NCBI GenBank assembly: GCA_037127255.1
Contig: JBANSL010000009.1
Location: 16,194,475 to 16,258,474 of the forward strand
Direction of reading: 5' to 3'
Length of the DNA stretch: 64,000 nucleotides
Source of the DNA: Persicaria tinctoria
Lineage: Eukaryota; Streptophyta; Magnoliopsida; Caryophyllales; Polygonaceae
The notes beneath the pieces were generated by a model, which worked only from the letters and a program-made list of their open reading frames with translations, was not told the origin of the DNA and made no database searches. Below, one piece after another: positions 11,543 through 24,425 of the stretch; the first letter of the stretch is position 1; each line of letters begins with the position of its first letter. A program made the position numbers and the translations under genes.

Positions 11543-14500
11543 TGTTTGTTTTGCAGGAGATCACCAAGGTGAAGGAGCAAAAATGGATTATTGATAGTGG
11601 ATGCTCGAGACATATGAGTGGGAAGAGTTCACTCTTTCATGATCTAAAGAAGCAACCCACTGGAACAATCACTCTTGGTAACAAAGGAAAGTATTTGGCA
11701 TTTGTAGTGTTGGGAGTGATCCTAACCATAATATTAAAAACGTTTATCTTGTTAATGGTTTGAAGTATAATTTGCTTAGTGTTTCTCAACTATGTGATAG
11801 TGGTAATGATGTTGGATTTAACAAGAAAAGATGTCTAGTGCGCAGAGAAGATACAGGTGAAGTTGTTCTAACTGCATATCGTTATAACAAGATCTATGCT
11901 GTGAATGCTGAGCAACTGGCATAAGGAAGCTTAACCTGTCTAAAGGCTTTGACGGACGATCCAAAGTTCTGGCACATGAGACTCGGTTATGTGAGCCCAC
12001 ATACATAACAGAAGCTTGTGTCCAAAGGGCTTGTAAGAGGACTACTTAAGATGGACTTCAAAGGTATTGATATGTGCAAAGTATGCACACGAGGTAAACA
12101 AACACGTACCTCTTTCAAACCCAAAAATGTTGTAAGTTCTTATATACCCCTTGAAATTTTACATATGGATTTATGTGGTCCTATGCGAGTTAAATCTCCC
12201 AATGGTAAAAAATACATGCTTGTTGTTATTGATGATTTTTCTAGATATACTTGGGTTGCATTTTTAAAAGAAAAATCAGAGGCCTTATTTGTGTTTTCAA
12301 AACATTGTAAGGAGTTGCAAACTTTAAGAAACGAGCCCATAGTGTCAATTTGAAGTGATCATGGTAGGGAGTTTGATCAACTTCAGTTTGATTTGTTTTG
12401 TGCTAAATACGGCATCTCTCATAATTTTTCTGCTCCTAGGACACCTCAACAAAATGGGATTGTGGAACGAAAGAACCGCACCCTAGAGGACATGGCCAGG
12501 ACTATGCTTTTAGAAAATGGATTACCTAAAACCTATTGGGCTGAAGCTATTAACACAGCTAACTACACTTTGAATCGTTGTCTTATTCGTTCCATCATAA
12601 AGAAAACTCCTTATGAACTTTTCAAAGGTCGCAAACCACTTATATCTTATTTTATACCTTTTGGCTGTACTTGTTTTGTTCATAAGAATGGAAAAGATAA
12701 TCTTGGGAAATTTGATGCGCGTAGTGATGAAGGTATATTTCTTGGCTACTCCACAAGTAGCAAAGCTTATAAAATCTTCAACAAAAGGACCAAGTTAGTT
12801 GAGGAAAGTATACATGTTATATTTGATGAATGCAATGACGGTTCTTTGAGTGAAAGTGTTGCAGATTTAGATCTTAACATCCATACAGAGAACGAGGATG
12901 GCGATGATGTTGCTACCAAGAAACAGGGAAAAGGAACATGCAGGAACAGATTCTCAACACTGAAGAATTGGCCCAAGGTGTTGAAGATTTGTTCAAAGCC
13001 CTTGGTGACCAATCCAAAAGTGTTGAAGCGTCAAAAACTGTTGTAACTGTACCTAACAGATCCACGGAGTCAGATGTACCACAAATCAATCCTGCTGGTG
13101 TGACGAATCAAGGAGCTGAGACTAGCAAACGAAAATTCAAATATTCCTCATCACACTCATTAAAGGATATCATCTCTGACCCTACATCTAGTGTTCAAAC
13201 TCGTTCTAAACTTAAAGATCTTTGTGTTTTTCACGCGTTTCTCTTATAGAACCAAAGAAGATAGATGAGGCCCTTCAAGAGCCAGACTGGATCATTGCTA
13301 TGCAAAGTGAGCTTAACGAATTTGAAAGGAACAAAGTCTGGACCTTGAAGCCTAGGCCAAAGCATCAATCAGTCATTGGTACACGTTGGGTATTTCGGAA
13401 CAAGCTAGATGAGAATGGTAAGATTGTGAGGAACAAAGCAAGGCTTGTTGCTGAAGGCTACAATCAAGAGGAAGGTATTGACTACGAGGAGACTTTTGCT
13501 CTCGTTGCCAGGCTTGAAGCCATTCGCATTTTATTAGCATTTGCATCTTTTATGAGCATAAAGTTATATCAAATGGATGTCAAGTGTGCTTTTCTTAATG
13601 GGTTCTTAGAGGAAGAAGTCTATGTGGCTCAACCCCTAGGTTTTAAAAGTTCGGAATTTCCTAATCATGTTTACAAACTAGACAAAGTGCTATATGGTTT
13701 GAAACAAGCCCCAAGAGCTTGGTATGAGCGCTTGTCAAAATATCTTTTAGAAAATGATTTTAAAAGGGGTTTGATCGACAAGACTCTTTTTATCAAGATC
13801 AAAGGAAATGAAATTTTGGTTATTCAAATATATGTTGATGATACATTGTTTGGTGCTACTAACACATCTTTGTGCAAGGAATTTTCTGATATCAGGTGCA
13901 GTAAATTTAAGATGAGCTTGATGGGTGAACTCAACTTCTTTTTAGGATTACAAGTTCATCAATATAAGAAAGGGATCTTTGTCAAACAAAGCAAGTACAC
14001 TAAGGATCTCTTGAAGAAGTTCAAGATGGATCAATCCAAAGCAGCTAAGACACCCATGAGCTCAACCTTATCTCTAGATCAAGACAATACTGGGAAGAGT
14101 GTCAATCAAAAGGAGTATCGAGGGATGATTGGATCTTTACTATATCTTACGGCTAGTAGGCCTAGCATCATGTTTATTGTTTGCATGTGTGCTAGGTTTC
14201 AAGCTGACCTTAAACAATCTCACCTCGTGGATGTGAAGAGGATCTTTCGATATCTCAATGGCACTAAGGAGCTTGGCTTATGGTACCCAAAGCAAAAAGA
14301 TTTTACAGCCTATAAGGTGGATAGGAAGAGCACGTCGGGATGTTGCCAATTCTTGGGAGCATCCTTGATCAGTTGACATTCATAGAAACAAAACTTAGTT
14401 GCCCTATCCACTATTGAAGCCGAATACATACCAGCTGGAGCATGCTTCTCCCAAATCCTTTGGATAGCTTAACAAATGAGAGATCTTGGCATCAACCTCG

Positions 14501-14754
14501 AAGGTATTCCCATCAAGTGTGGCAATACAAGTGCCATATCAATCACAAAGAATCTTGTTCAGCATTCAAGGACTAAACATAGTTATGTAAGGCATCACTT
14601 CATTAGAGACCATGTTGAAAAAGGTGATGTGTCCATATCCTTTATTTCAACTGATTATCAATGGGCTGACATCTTTACTAAGCCTTTGGCAGAGGACAGG
14701 TTCACCTTCATTAGACGTGAGATCGGAATGATTAATAGGGATGCCCTTTCGTAG
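11539..14754 (+). pseudogene. pol: pol of SIRE-like element, broken (PR-IN-RT-RNase H)
   Basis: Domain order is copia-type. Aspartic protease: WIIDSGCSRHMSG near 11584. Integrase zinc region near 11970-12100, with CKVC kept but the usual LGH histidine replaced by Tyr. Integrase core: Asp in HMDLCGPM (~12165), Asp in SDHGREF (~12355) and Glu in NGIVERKNRTL (~12470). RT from 13222, with YVDD near 13830. RNase H: KYSYVRHHFIRDH-like region and ADIFTKPL near 14670. Lesions: frameshift near 11698, stops near 11922, 12006 and 12351, frame changes near 12930 and 13240, stops in the RNase H region near 14374-14470, and loss of part of the RNase H start. It cannot encode a working polyprotein. Confidence 0.9.
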
Positions 14755-15266
14755 GGGGAGCTTTCCCTTTACGAAAGATAAATTCTACTCAGTGTCAAGA
14801 CCTTTGAGAATTATGTCAAAGATTGTGAGCTGAATGGTAGAGCACATATAACGGATCATATATTTGGTTAATATCTTATTAGATATTTGATCAAATATAG
14901 TTTTTATGATTTTTAACCTTCTTTTTACAATACACATTTTATTTCCCAAAAATTCTTATATCCAAGTATTTGTTTTATTTATGGAAAATATATTTTCGGA
15001 TTTATTCACTCTTGAATTGAAGTGTGACAAGATGATTTGAAATTTGAATTGTTTTGGAAATCAAATATTTTTTAAAATGGCAGTGTGATGATTACCCTCA
15101 TTGGAACCCTAAACCCGCCCTATCAACTTAACCCTCTCTCCCTTTTAAAACCACACACTTTACCCCAATTTCTCACCTCTCTAGATTTACCTAAACCTAA
15201 CCCCTCTCCTAAAATCCTTCTTCAACCTCTCAACCTTTTTTCTGGAACTCTAGTTGAATCTCATCC
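14755..15266. other. Spacer between pol and env-like ORF
   Basis: About 500 bp with no domain. It begins with GGGGGAGC right after the pol stop, a purine-rich motif often found after SIRE pol. Short frames here are not convincing. Confidence 0.5.
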
Positions 15267-16859
15267 ATGGCACCCAAAACCAAGAAAACCTCCACAACCA
15301 AACGCCTTGGCGCTACCCCCAAGGGACGCCAGACCATTGTTACTTCCCCTCAACCCGAACCTACTCCTCAAGCCATTGTCCCAGCTACTGTCCCGAGCAC
15401 CGTCCCTGACAGCACCATTGCTGAAATCAAGCATTCTCTAAAGCGCCCGACGAAAAAGTCAATCAGTGCCAAGCAAAAAGGGAAAAGAAAAATCATTGCT
15501 GAGCAAGAGGAGGAAGAAGAGGATCTTGATAAGATTTTGGAACGAGATGCTGCAAAGGAGGCCGAGGAAGAGGCCCAACGAAAGAAAAAGGTCGAAGAAG
15601 AGGCTGAGCAAGCAAGGAAAATTGCCGAGGAAGAAGCTGAGAAAGCCAGAAAGGAGGCTGAGGAAGAGGCCCTAAGAGCTGTTGAGAATGAGGTTCCCAC
15701 TGAAGAGGAACCAGAGGAAGAGGAAGATGAAGACGACGAGAGTGTAGACGACGAGGAAGCTGAGGGAGCCAGAACCTGTTGCCTCTCCTTCTCCTCCTCC
15801 GTCTCCAAAGAAGCGCAAACCCCCTGCAACAAAGCCTCCATCTCCCAACCGCACAAGGAAATACACTCTCAGAAGCCTTGATGCGCCTGTCAAGAGAACT
15901 GCTCCCACAAAGGCTCGCAGGAAGAACGCCGATCCGCCTGTCAAGAGAACTGCTCCCACCAATCCTTGCCCTCCTCCTGGTTTTAAAATGCTGAGATGGC
16001 TGGAAAGTGGGTAGATGAGTTTAGAACTCGTAAGATATGTTGTTTTGATTTCATTGATCTTGAGTTTTTGGAAGCTTTGAACCTACCTTGCATCTCTCTC
16101 CTCAAACAATCCTCAACCTGGACCCTCCTGAACCTTGAATCTGTGTATTACCCCCAACTCACCTGCCTATTCTACATAAACCTAAAAGCCAAAGACAATG
16201 CTGATGGTTGGTCTTTGGAATCAGTCATCAAGGGAGTTAGAATCTCTTTCAACTCCATTGACTTCGCTGATTTCCTTGGCCTTCCTAGACCTTGTCCACC
16301 GTCTCCTGAAAACCCCATAAAAGAACAGTGCATTGCCCTTGCCCGATCCAAATACCTACTCCCCGAAGTATCCAACAGCACCACAAAACAGCTTACCCAC
16401 TCGTCTCTTACTCTCAAGGCAAAAATCATCTTCAACATCATTGTGAGATGCCTCTTACCCCGAATGAACTCTGGCTCCCTCCTAACTGATAACGCCATGG
16501 TCCTTTTATACCGAATTTTGAATGGCCATGATCTTGATCTGGCCAATACCATCCTAGGATCCATGGCTCACACTCGCAAAGCCAGAAAAGGAACTCCCCT
16601 CCCCTTTCCCAACCTTTTGACCCATATCTTCAAAGCTTCTGAAATCGATTTCAAAAATGAAGAACAACAGCATCATATGGGAAAATCCGACTCCAAGAGC
16701 TTTGAGAAGATTGGCATTACTCAGTCCCTCCAAGGGACTTGGAGTCTTGCCTCCCCCTCAAAAACTCTTCCCACTACCTCTGCCATTGATGAACGCATGG
16801 ACAACCTGGAGTTTGGCTTGGAGGAAGTTCGTCTGCATATCAAGGAGCTGCATAGATAG
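15267..16859 (+). pseudogene. env-like ORF of SIRE-like element, two compensating frameshifts
   Basis: Third ORF in the position of the SIRE env-like gene. Part 1 (ATG 15267 to ~15765) is Lys/Thr/Pro-rich, then a charged coiled coil made of EEAEKARKEAEEEA-type repeats. Part 2 (~15766-15985, shifted frame) is Pro/Lys-rich with a repeated VKRTAPT motif. Part 3 (15996-16859, back in the first frame) is a 287-residue domain starting MAGKWVDEF, which resembles the 'putative plant transposon protein' domain of plant retroelements, and ends in a short coiled coil. A likely extra G near 15765 and a one-base loss near 15990 explain the frame changes; I infer one ancestral ORF of roughly 530 codons. 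No clear signal peptide or membrane anchor is visible, so an envelope function is not supported by sequence alone. Confidence 0.7.
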
Positions 16860-17048
16860 TTTTCGCTGGAGATGAGCGGGGTGTCCAAGATGTTGCACGA
16901 GTTGAGGGTGTTGTTCACGGATGGTGCTCCAGATGACGAATATTAAACCCTACCCTACCCTAACCTTATTTTGAACACTGCTGGTTTTTGGATATTGGTT
17001 TTAAAAATTTTGGTTATTGTTTTACCCTCCTCCCTTTATTGAAAGACA

Positions 17049-17273
17049 AAAAGGGGGAGATGATATGCTGATGGATGGTTTAGACTTTAAACTGTTGTGA
17101 ACCAAAGGTCTTGGAAGACCTTGTTTTGTTTTTGGTTCGATATTTCACGGTTTAAAATTATGATTCAACATTTGTCTAACCCATGCAGGTACATATTTCG
17201 ATTTTGCTTATGATATAATTACTTGACTAAGTTGCAGGGATGCACAGGTTTTGTCTTTCATTAAGGGGGACAT
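17049..17273 (+). other. Purine tracts before SIRE-like 3' LTR
   Basis: Two tracts are present: AAAAAGGGGGAGATGA near 17049 and TTAAGGGGGACAT ending at 17273, directly before the LTR. The second is positioned to prime plus-strand DNA; the first could be an upstream (central) tract or a decoy. Confidence 0.65.
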
Positions 17274-18332
17274 TGATAACTCCACTCACTTGATGAAAAT
17301 CGGAATTAGTTTCAAAGACTTTGACAGATAGTTTGTGTCAAAGATCTTGAAGCTACAGCTGTGTTGATGAAGCACAAAACCTGTACTTGATTATATTATG
17401 TCCAAATATTATTATATGTTATTATATGCTTCCAGATATTATTATATATGCACTAACATTTCAGGAAGCTTTTCGAATTATATTTCCTTCCTTGAGCTAA
17501 ATAATGTGGAGAATAAAATCGGAGATTATGGCTTCAGAATTTCCAAGAATAGAATATTGTGAAGTTTCCAACTCAAGCCATGATCTGCTCTAGCCGTTGG
17601 AGAATATTCCTTGGCGCCGATTTATTCAATATAATGAAAAGGAACAAGGGAAGACAGAACACATTTGTTGAACACAAGCTCTCATTCGCACGTACTCAAG
17701 CCTTCAAGTCAAACTGTCTTCTTCGCGTGTCCTCTCTGCTAGTTCTTAAGAGTCATTTATTTTGTTTCAAAGCATTTGAGAGTTGCAAAGTGAGCTTGTA
17801 GGATATATTTCGAGTGAGTGTTATACTCGAGAGTTTGTACCTCAGGAAGTGGACTCTAGGCGATTGATTCACTAAGTGTAAGAGGATTGTACTAGATAGT
17901 TGAGAGAGGTGGGGCTCTTCTAGATTGGTATAGGACTCCAAGGGAACGTGAGTTGACTAGATTGCAATTGTATAGGAGAGAGGCTTCTCGGTGATCTATT
18001 AGGATCCTAAGTCTTGTGAATCAATAAAAGCCGGTTGAATCCTAGGGTTGTGGAAGAACCCTAGGCGGGGACGTAGGCCAAGTTCGTGCCGAACCTCGTA
18101 AACAATTCATTGCGCCCTATACTTACTGCTTTACCATATTTTCGCACTTGTTTCGAACTGTATAACTCTGTTGTGATTCAGGTTTGCCAGAAGAAAGAAT
18201 TACGTCTAATCTCAAAGGGTTTTGCAAAAGCTTCAAAAGTCTTGAGATTATCTGCGAAAAACCGGCATACTCTATTCAACCCCCTTTCAAGAGTATTTCT
18301 ATATTACTTTGTTATACAGTATCGAACCTTCA
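17274..18332 (+). repeat. SIRE-like element 3' LTR (1059 bp)
   Basis: Aligned with 8637-9696; starts TGATAACTCC and ends CCTTCA. Differences include substitutions near the left end (CCCTTG versus CACTTG) and a cluster near the right end. It is followed by the target duplication CTTCC. Confidence 0.9.
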
Positions 18333-18511
18333 CTTCCTTCCACCCTTTTTTCTTAGGTGAAAAGATCAAGATTCAATTTACCTCACTTTTTACCATTGGG
18401 TCGAGCCAGTCGACACAAACCAATAAGAAGAATCATCAATGGTCATCCATGCGGATGATGTTACAAACTTCTCTGTTCAAAGGGAGAGTACGATTAAGAT
18501 CAGAACTACTC

Positions 18512-18703
18512 CTAATTAACGATATAGTCTGCAACTGAGTTGGCTTCTCTGAAGCAGTGTTTAAATTGAACCAAGGAGAAGTCTGGCTTTGATCTTTTGA
18601 TGCTTTCCATTACTCTTAAGATCTCCCAAGGCACGCTTGCATTGTCTTGAGTAGCCTTGATAGCTTTCGCGTTATAGCCCTCGATATAACGATCTTCTGC
18701 CAA
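18512..18703 (-). pseudogene. RNase H-like (RVT_3) fragment
   Basis: A 63-codon minus-strand frame ends in FKHCFREANSVADYIVN, close to the C-terminal motif of plant RNase H-like domains (typically F.HV.REAN.VAD.LA). The catalytic upstream part is missing and the frame is short. It is probably a relic of a LINE or of a captured RNase H-like gene. It lies just left of the cluster of minus-strand gene fragments. Confidence 0.5.
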
Positions 18704-19333
18704 CGTAACCTTTGCTTCTGGCTAGCTCTAGTCATGCGAGCATGGCTAAGGGCTCAATGTGGATTACGGATCCCTTAGCAAAACTTTGCTTTTGAAAATT
18801 CCGACAACGTGACCATTTCAGTCTCTGGCAATACCCCAATACTGCAATCCCCATTCATTGCAACCGATCAATCTACATTGATTTAAGAGACGTTGATAAA
18901 ATTAGTTGAATCATGTATCTTAAATTTATCACGTACCAAGGGTGGGTTATCTTGATGTTAAAAAGTGATAAATATTCAAATTTACTCAGTGGAATGACAC
19001 GTACACGCTCACATTTTTCATTTGCAAACGGGAGACTGTAATAATTGCAAGAAAAACACAGTCCACACGTATATATATATGTAAGTGCTTGTGATCAATA
19101 TAACTGTCCGTTGATTGTTAATGTTTATGTATACAACGTACTATGGGTTGAACCTTAATGTAAAAAACACAAGTATTGCAATAGCAGTACTTGTGATCCC
19201 AAGCTTCACGCTATCGCAGCTTCTTGTCTTTGCCAATCAACCTGAAATATTGTAGGGCAAAAATGAGTATACATAATTAATCGATCGATCTCTATATATT
19301 CATTTGAATAAACGGCTTACATAAAAGCTTTCT
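18704..19333. other. Spacer, nothing firm
   Basis: AT-rich DNA. A short TA run lies near 19071 and an inverted repeat CACAAGTA/TACTTGTG at about 19168-19195. No gene could be supported. Confidence 0.4.
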
Positions 19334-20248
19334 TTAAACGCGCGTACCACGATTAGAGGGCGGCGGTGTAAATTGGAAAACTGTCCCTTGGGGAGATGGT
19401 GGCGGTTCAGAACCTACATGAGGTGGAGGCGGTGACGAAGATGACAACGGAGGAGGAGGAGGAGGCGACCCGTTTGGAGTAAAATAAAAGATCCCTCGGG
19501 TGTCGTAATCCACCTGGCAGCTCGGCGGTGACGTGTAAATCGAAAGCGGCCACTCCCCGCAACACGTCTGCATCCTATCGTAGGCGTGGAGAAGGCAAAA
19601 CTCGCACTACGTCTTGTTCAAGTCGGGGCTGCACTGCACCAGAAAGTAGGCCGTTCCGAAAGCCGAGAGCTCCCTTGCCCCCGTAGCCAAGTACTTGACG
19701 CTCGAGTTGCTCCCGGACGTTGACACCGCCTCTTGTATGAGTTGGGTCAACGTCTGATTCAGCACCGGGGACAACGTCTCCTGGTCGGATATGTTCCTTA
19801 AACTGTACGTGGAAAGGGTGGGCGTCAGCTCTGTTACGCTGAACATGAATTTGTTCTTGTAGCGCAGCGTGCACTCGTTGTACCAGACGATGGCCGCCCT
19901 GGCGTTAGAGAAATTCAGGGCGTAAACTGACGCCGCACTAATGCACTCGCCGCAAAAAGCAGGGCTTACGTCACCGAGGCAATAATACTGGCCGTGCACG
20001 GTGTCGTTTCCGATGCCGACGCTTGCGTCATAGAAGGGCACAATGAAGGCGTGTGCTGCGAGTTCGGAGATGACGGTTTTGAGGTTGGACTCGTAGGTGC
20101 TATTGGTGGTGTAGTTGCCCAATAATTCGGATCTGCAGTAAACGTAGTTGAAGGTCGGCGAGATGGGTTGGCAAGAGACGTGGTTTGTAACCTGCAGGGT
20201 TGCAGCTAGGAGGAGGGCAAGGATTATTGAAGGTCTGCAGATGCGCAT
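19334..20248 (-). pseudogene. Cysteine-rich (Gnk2/DUF26) secreted or receptor-kinase ectodomain protein, one in-frame stop
   Basis: The ATG at 20248 opens a frame with a hydrophobic signal peptide (about residues 1-26, ending VSC). The first Gnk2/DUF26 domain has its C-x8-C-x2-C motif (CLGDVSPAFCGEC). A second Gnk2 domain follows, then a proline-rich tail. The second C-x8-C-x2-C motif is interrupted: a TAG at 19607-19609 replaces the residue just before its second cysteine. The frame then stays open for 79 codons with the remaining cysteines (TCCGEWPL...SC) in place. So 304 codons carry a single lesion, plausibly CAG to TAG. Length and proline tail fit either a cysteine-rich repeat secretory protein or exon 1 of a cysteine-rich receptor-like kinase; no kinase exon follows. 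Known relatives act at the cell surface in stress signalling; function here is lost or truncated unless the stop is read through. Confidence 0.85.
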
Positions 20249-20399
20249 GATGATTAATTAATTAATTAAGCTAACTGGTTTTATTTAATTAATCTCTTTG
20301 CAAATTAAACTCAATGCTGTATTCGTGTGTGTGTATATATATACTAGGTTAAGGGGCCATGCGAATGCACGACGTATATGGAACACAGTGTGAGGGAGA
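20249..20399. promoter_or_regulatory. Upstream region of Gnk2 pseudogene
   Basis: On the minus strand a TATATATATA stretch (20334-20343) lies about 90 bp upstream of the ATG at 20248, followed by an AATTAATTAATTAA leader. This would suit a TATA promoter, but the region merges directly with the endoglucanase fragment, so it may be a chance arrangement. Confidence 0.3.
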
Positions 20400-20990
20400 T
20401 CTTGAGGTTCTTCAGAGTCTTGCTTGACTTGTTGGTCACAATTGTGGGGTACCTGTAGTAAGTCTTCCCATTGTTGTTCCAAGAAGATGTTGTCTTTTGC
20501 TGAATGGTGACCGGAGAAGTTTTCAGAGCTGACAAAGATGATTTGTGCATACAGTTTAGAACAGATGTTTGGGATTTTGATTCACTCTATTAGGTCTCCA
20601 AAATGAGCCAAAAAAAAGTGCCTGCATCAGGTGGAGAAGCTTTGTATTCAAGGAGTCTTTTGGACATTCCTGGAGCCTTTTCCGAGGCATGAACACATGA
20701 AGTACTCTGCTTTCTGCGGGTACTTCTCGAACACTGGGGCAGTGGGGCGTAGTGTCCAGCCTTTCCTTGCATGAAGATCTGCGAAACAATGCAATAACGC
20801 CAAGTTAGGCGCTCTCTTGAGCTAAAAAACACAATCAGCTCAGTGGCCCAAAATCAGGTTTTTCAGTCATAATTACCTTGGAAACGAGAACTTGGGACAC
20901 CGACGTACTTGATATCCCAACCGAACTCATTCATAGCCCAGCCAGTTCCACCCATAGAGTCACCATCGACACCGAGGTAATTCAAGTAGT
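20400..20990 (-). pseudogene. GH9 class C endo-1,4-beta-glucanase fragment (catalytic end + CBM49)
   Basis: Three exon pieces on the minus strand. 20990-20877 carries GGTGWAMNEFGWDIKYVGV, typical of GH9 cellulases; a one-base insertion follows (GTCCC), and a GT donor (GTAATT) sits at 20876. The AG acceptor is at 20781-20779; the next exon starts IFMQGKAGHYA, then continues in another frame with PVFEKYPQKAEYFMC and GKGSRNVQKTP before a stop. After a deletion, 20550-20400 encodes VTIQQKTTSSWNNNGKTYYRY, the start of the CBM49 cellulose-binding module seen only in class C plant GH9 enzymes. The enzyme family cuts beta-1,4-glucan in cell walls. Introns are kept, so this is a genomic copy, not a retrocopy. 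The N-terminal catalytic part is absent. Confidence 0.8.
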
Positions 20991-21177
20991 AAGGCTCAAA
21001 CAACATAAAAAGGATCTTGACATTGATTATGATACATCATGCCGAAGAAGTTTTTTGCATAAAATGATGAGGTTAAGAGTCATTACCATTGATTCTGATC
21101 TTGAGCTTTTTTTTTAAAGCATCAAACAACATAAAAAAAAAGGACAGCACAAACTGCAATAACCACCACGAACTGAG

Positions 21178-21340
21178 CTTTCATGCTGATGCTTTTAAGC
21201 GTAATATCAGGCACAGATGTTAACCCAAAGTCGTTGACGCAATAATCTCCAAAAGATCTTGACATTGTCAGCTCTGGTGACTCCTCATCCAGAAGCGAAA
21301 TCCTGTGAACTCCAGGCTCGTCGTGTAGACAAAACACACA
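21178..21340 (-). pseudogene. PP2C-type protein phosphatase exon fragment
   Basis: The minus-strand frame reads VFCLHDEPGVHR-like sequence, then LLDEESPELTMSRSFGDYC and a DFGLTSVPDIT segment, closely following the plant PP2C core around the conserved SRxFGD motif. Only one exon-sized piece is present; metal-binding motifs from other exons are missing. The frame runs out into a non-PP2C hydrophobic tail at the 3' end. PP2Cs remove phosphate from Ser/Thr; nothing suggests this piece is functional. Confidence 0.75.
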
Positions 21341-21596
21341 TTATTTAGATAATTATGACTATTTGATCACAATGAACCATGCCAAATATAATTCGATGAT
21401 ATCCTGAGCATGTTTTCTAGAGAAGCTATTCTTGCCATTCTTGAACTTGATGACATTGAGGACACTCTGTTGACAAAGAAAACTTAAAGGCATCAAACAA
21501 ATTGGAAATAAATTCAATGTAGTTCACCACATGCAATATTTTCAAACTGACTCCTGGTGTATAAAGCAATAATTGTGTACCTGGATAGATCCTTCT

Positions 21597-21895
21597 TTCC
21601 CTTTGGGGTAAGCCCCTTTGAAGCAAGCTCTTCAACTTGTTTTTACCGCAGCCAACTCTTCTCCAAGTGCAGCATGGCTGGCGATGATCGAATTGTTGTC
21701 AAAATAATAGGATCTAATCTACTAATTTAAAATATCTTTTCAAACTTTGAAAGCATACATACACTTGAGTTTGCCTTTTATACTAAGAACGGACTTTAAT
21801 TCTTGAACATTTACCATAATTTCCAGCTCCTGTTCGAGCCACCGTTGCAAGGATTTCTCATTGGTCTGCACGTGTCCATTTGGCAACTGAATGAA
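21597..21895 (-). pseudogene. KIN-4-type kinesin (FRA1-like) fragments
   Basis: Two exon-like pieces on the minus strand. The upstream piece (about 21895-21800) reads LPNGHVQTNEKSLQRWLEQE then LEIMVNVQE. The downstream piece (about 21675-21597) reads AALGEELAAVK, then in a shifted frame QVEELASKGLTPKGKKDLSR before a GT donor. These match the coiled-coil stalk of KIN-4A/FRA1 kinesins, which move along cortical microtubules and affect wall deposition (family knowledge). The motor domain is absent and a frameshift separates the halves of the second exon. Confidence 0.65.

Positions 21896-24425
<2,530 letters not shown>

Larger units (their letters stand above)
8637..18332 (+). mobile_element. 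SIRE/Maximus-like Ty1/copia retrotransposon with env-like ORF
   Basis: Complete structure: 5' LTR, initiator tRNA-Met primer site, gag, protease-integrase-RT-RNase H in copia order, an extra env-like ORF, purine tract and 3' LTR. The flanks give a near-perfect 5-bp target duplication (CTTGC at 8632-8636, CTTCC at 18333-18337). Gag with a long coiled-coil stretch plus an additional 3' ORF points to the SIRE/Maximus lineage (family knowledge). About 30 differences were counted by eye between the 1.06 kb LTRs, near 3%, so the insertion is older than LARD-A or the MULE. Multiple stops and frameshifts in gag and pol make it non-autonomous today. Confidence 0.9.

Noticed and set aside
15368..15856. 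162-codon minus frame, Ser-rich
   Set aside because: It is the antisense shadow of the Glu/Ala-rich coiled coil of the env-like ORF.
18720..18760. Helitron 3' end candidate (CTAG near a CATGCGAGCATG hairpin)
   Set aside because: The spacer between hairpin and CTAG is about one base and the flanking base does not fit the A/T rule.
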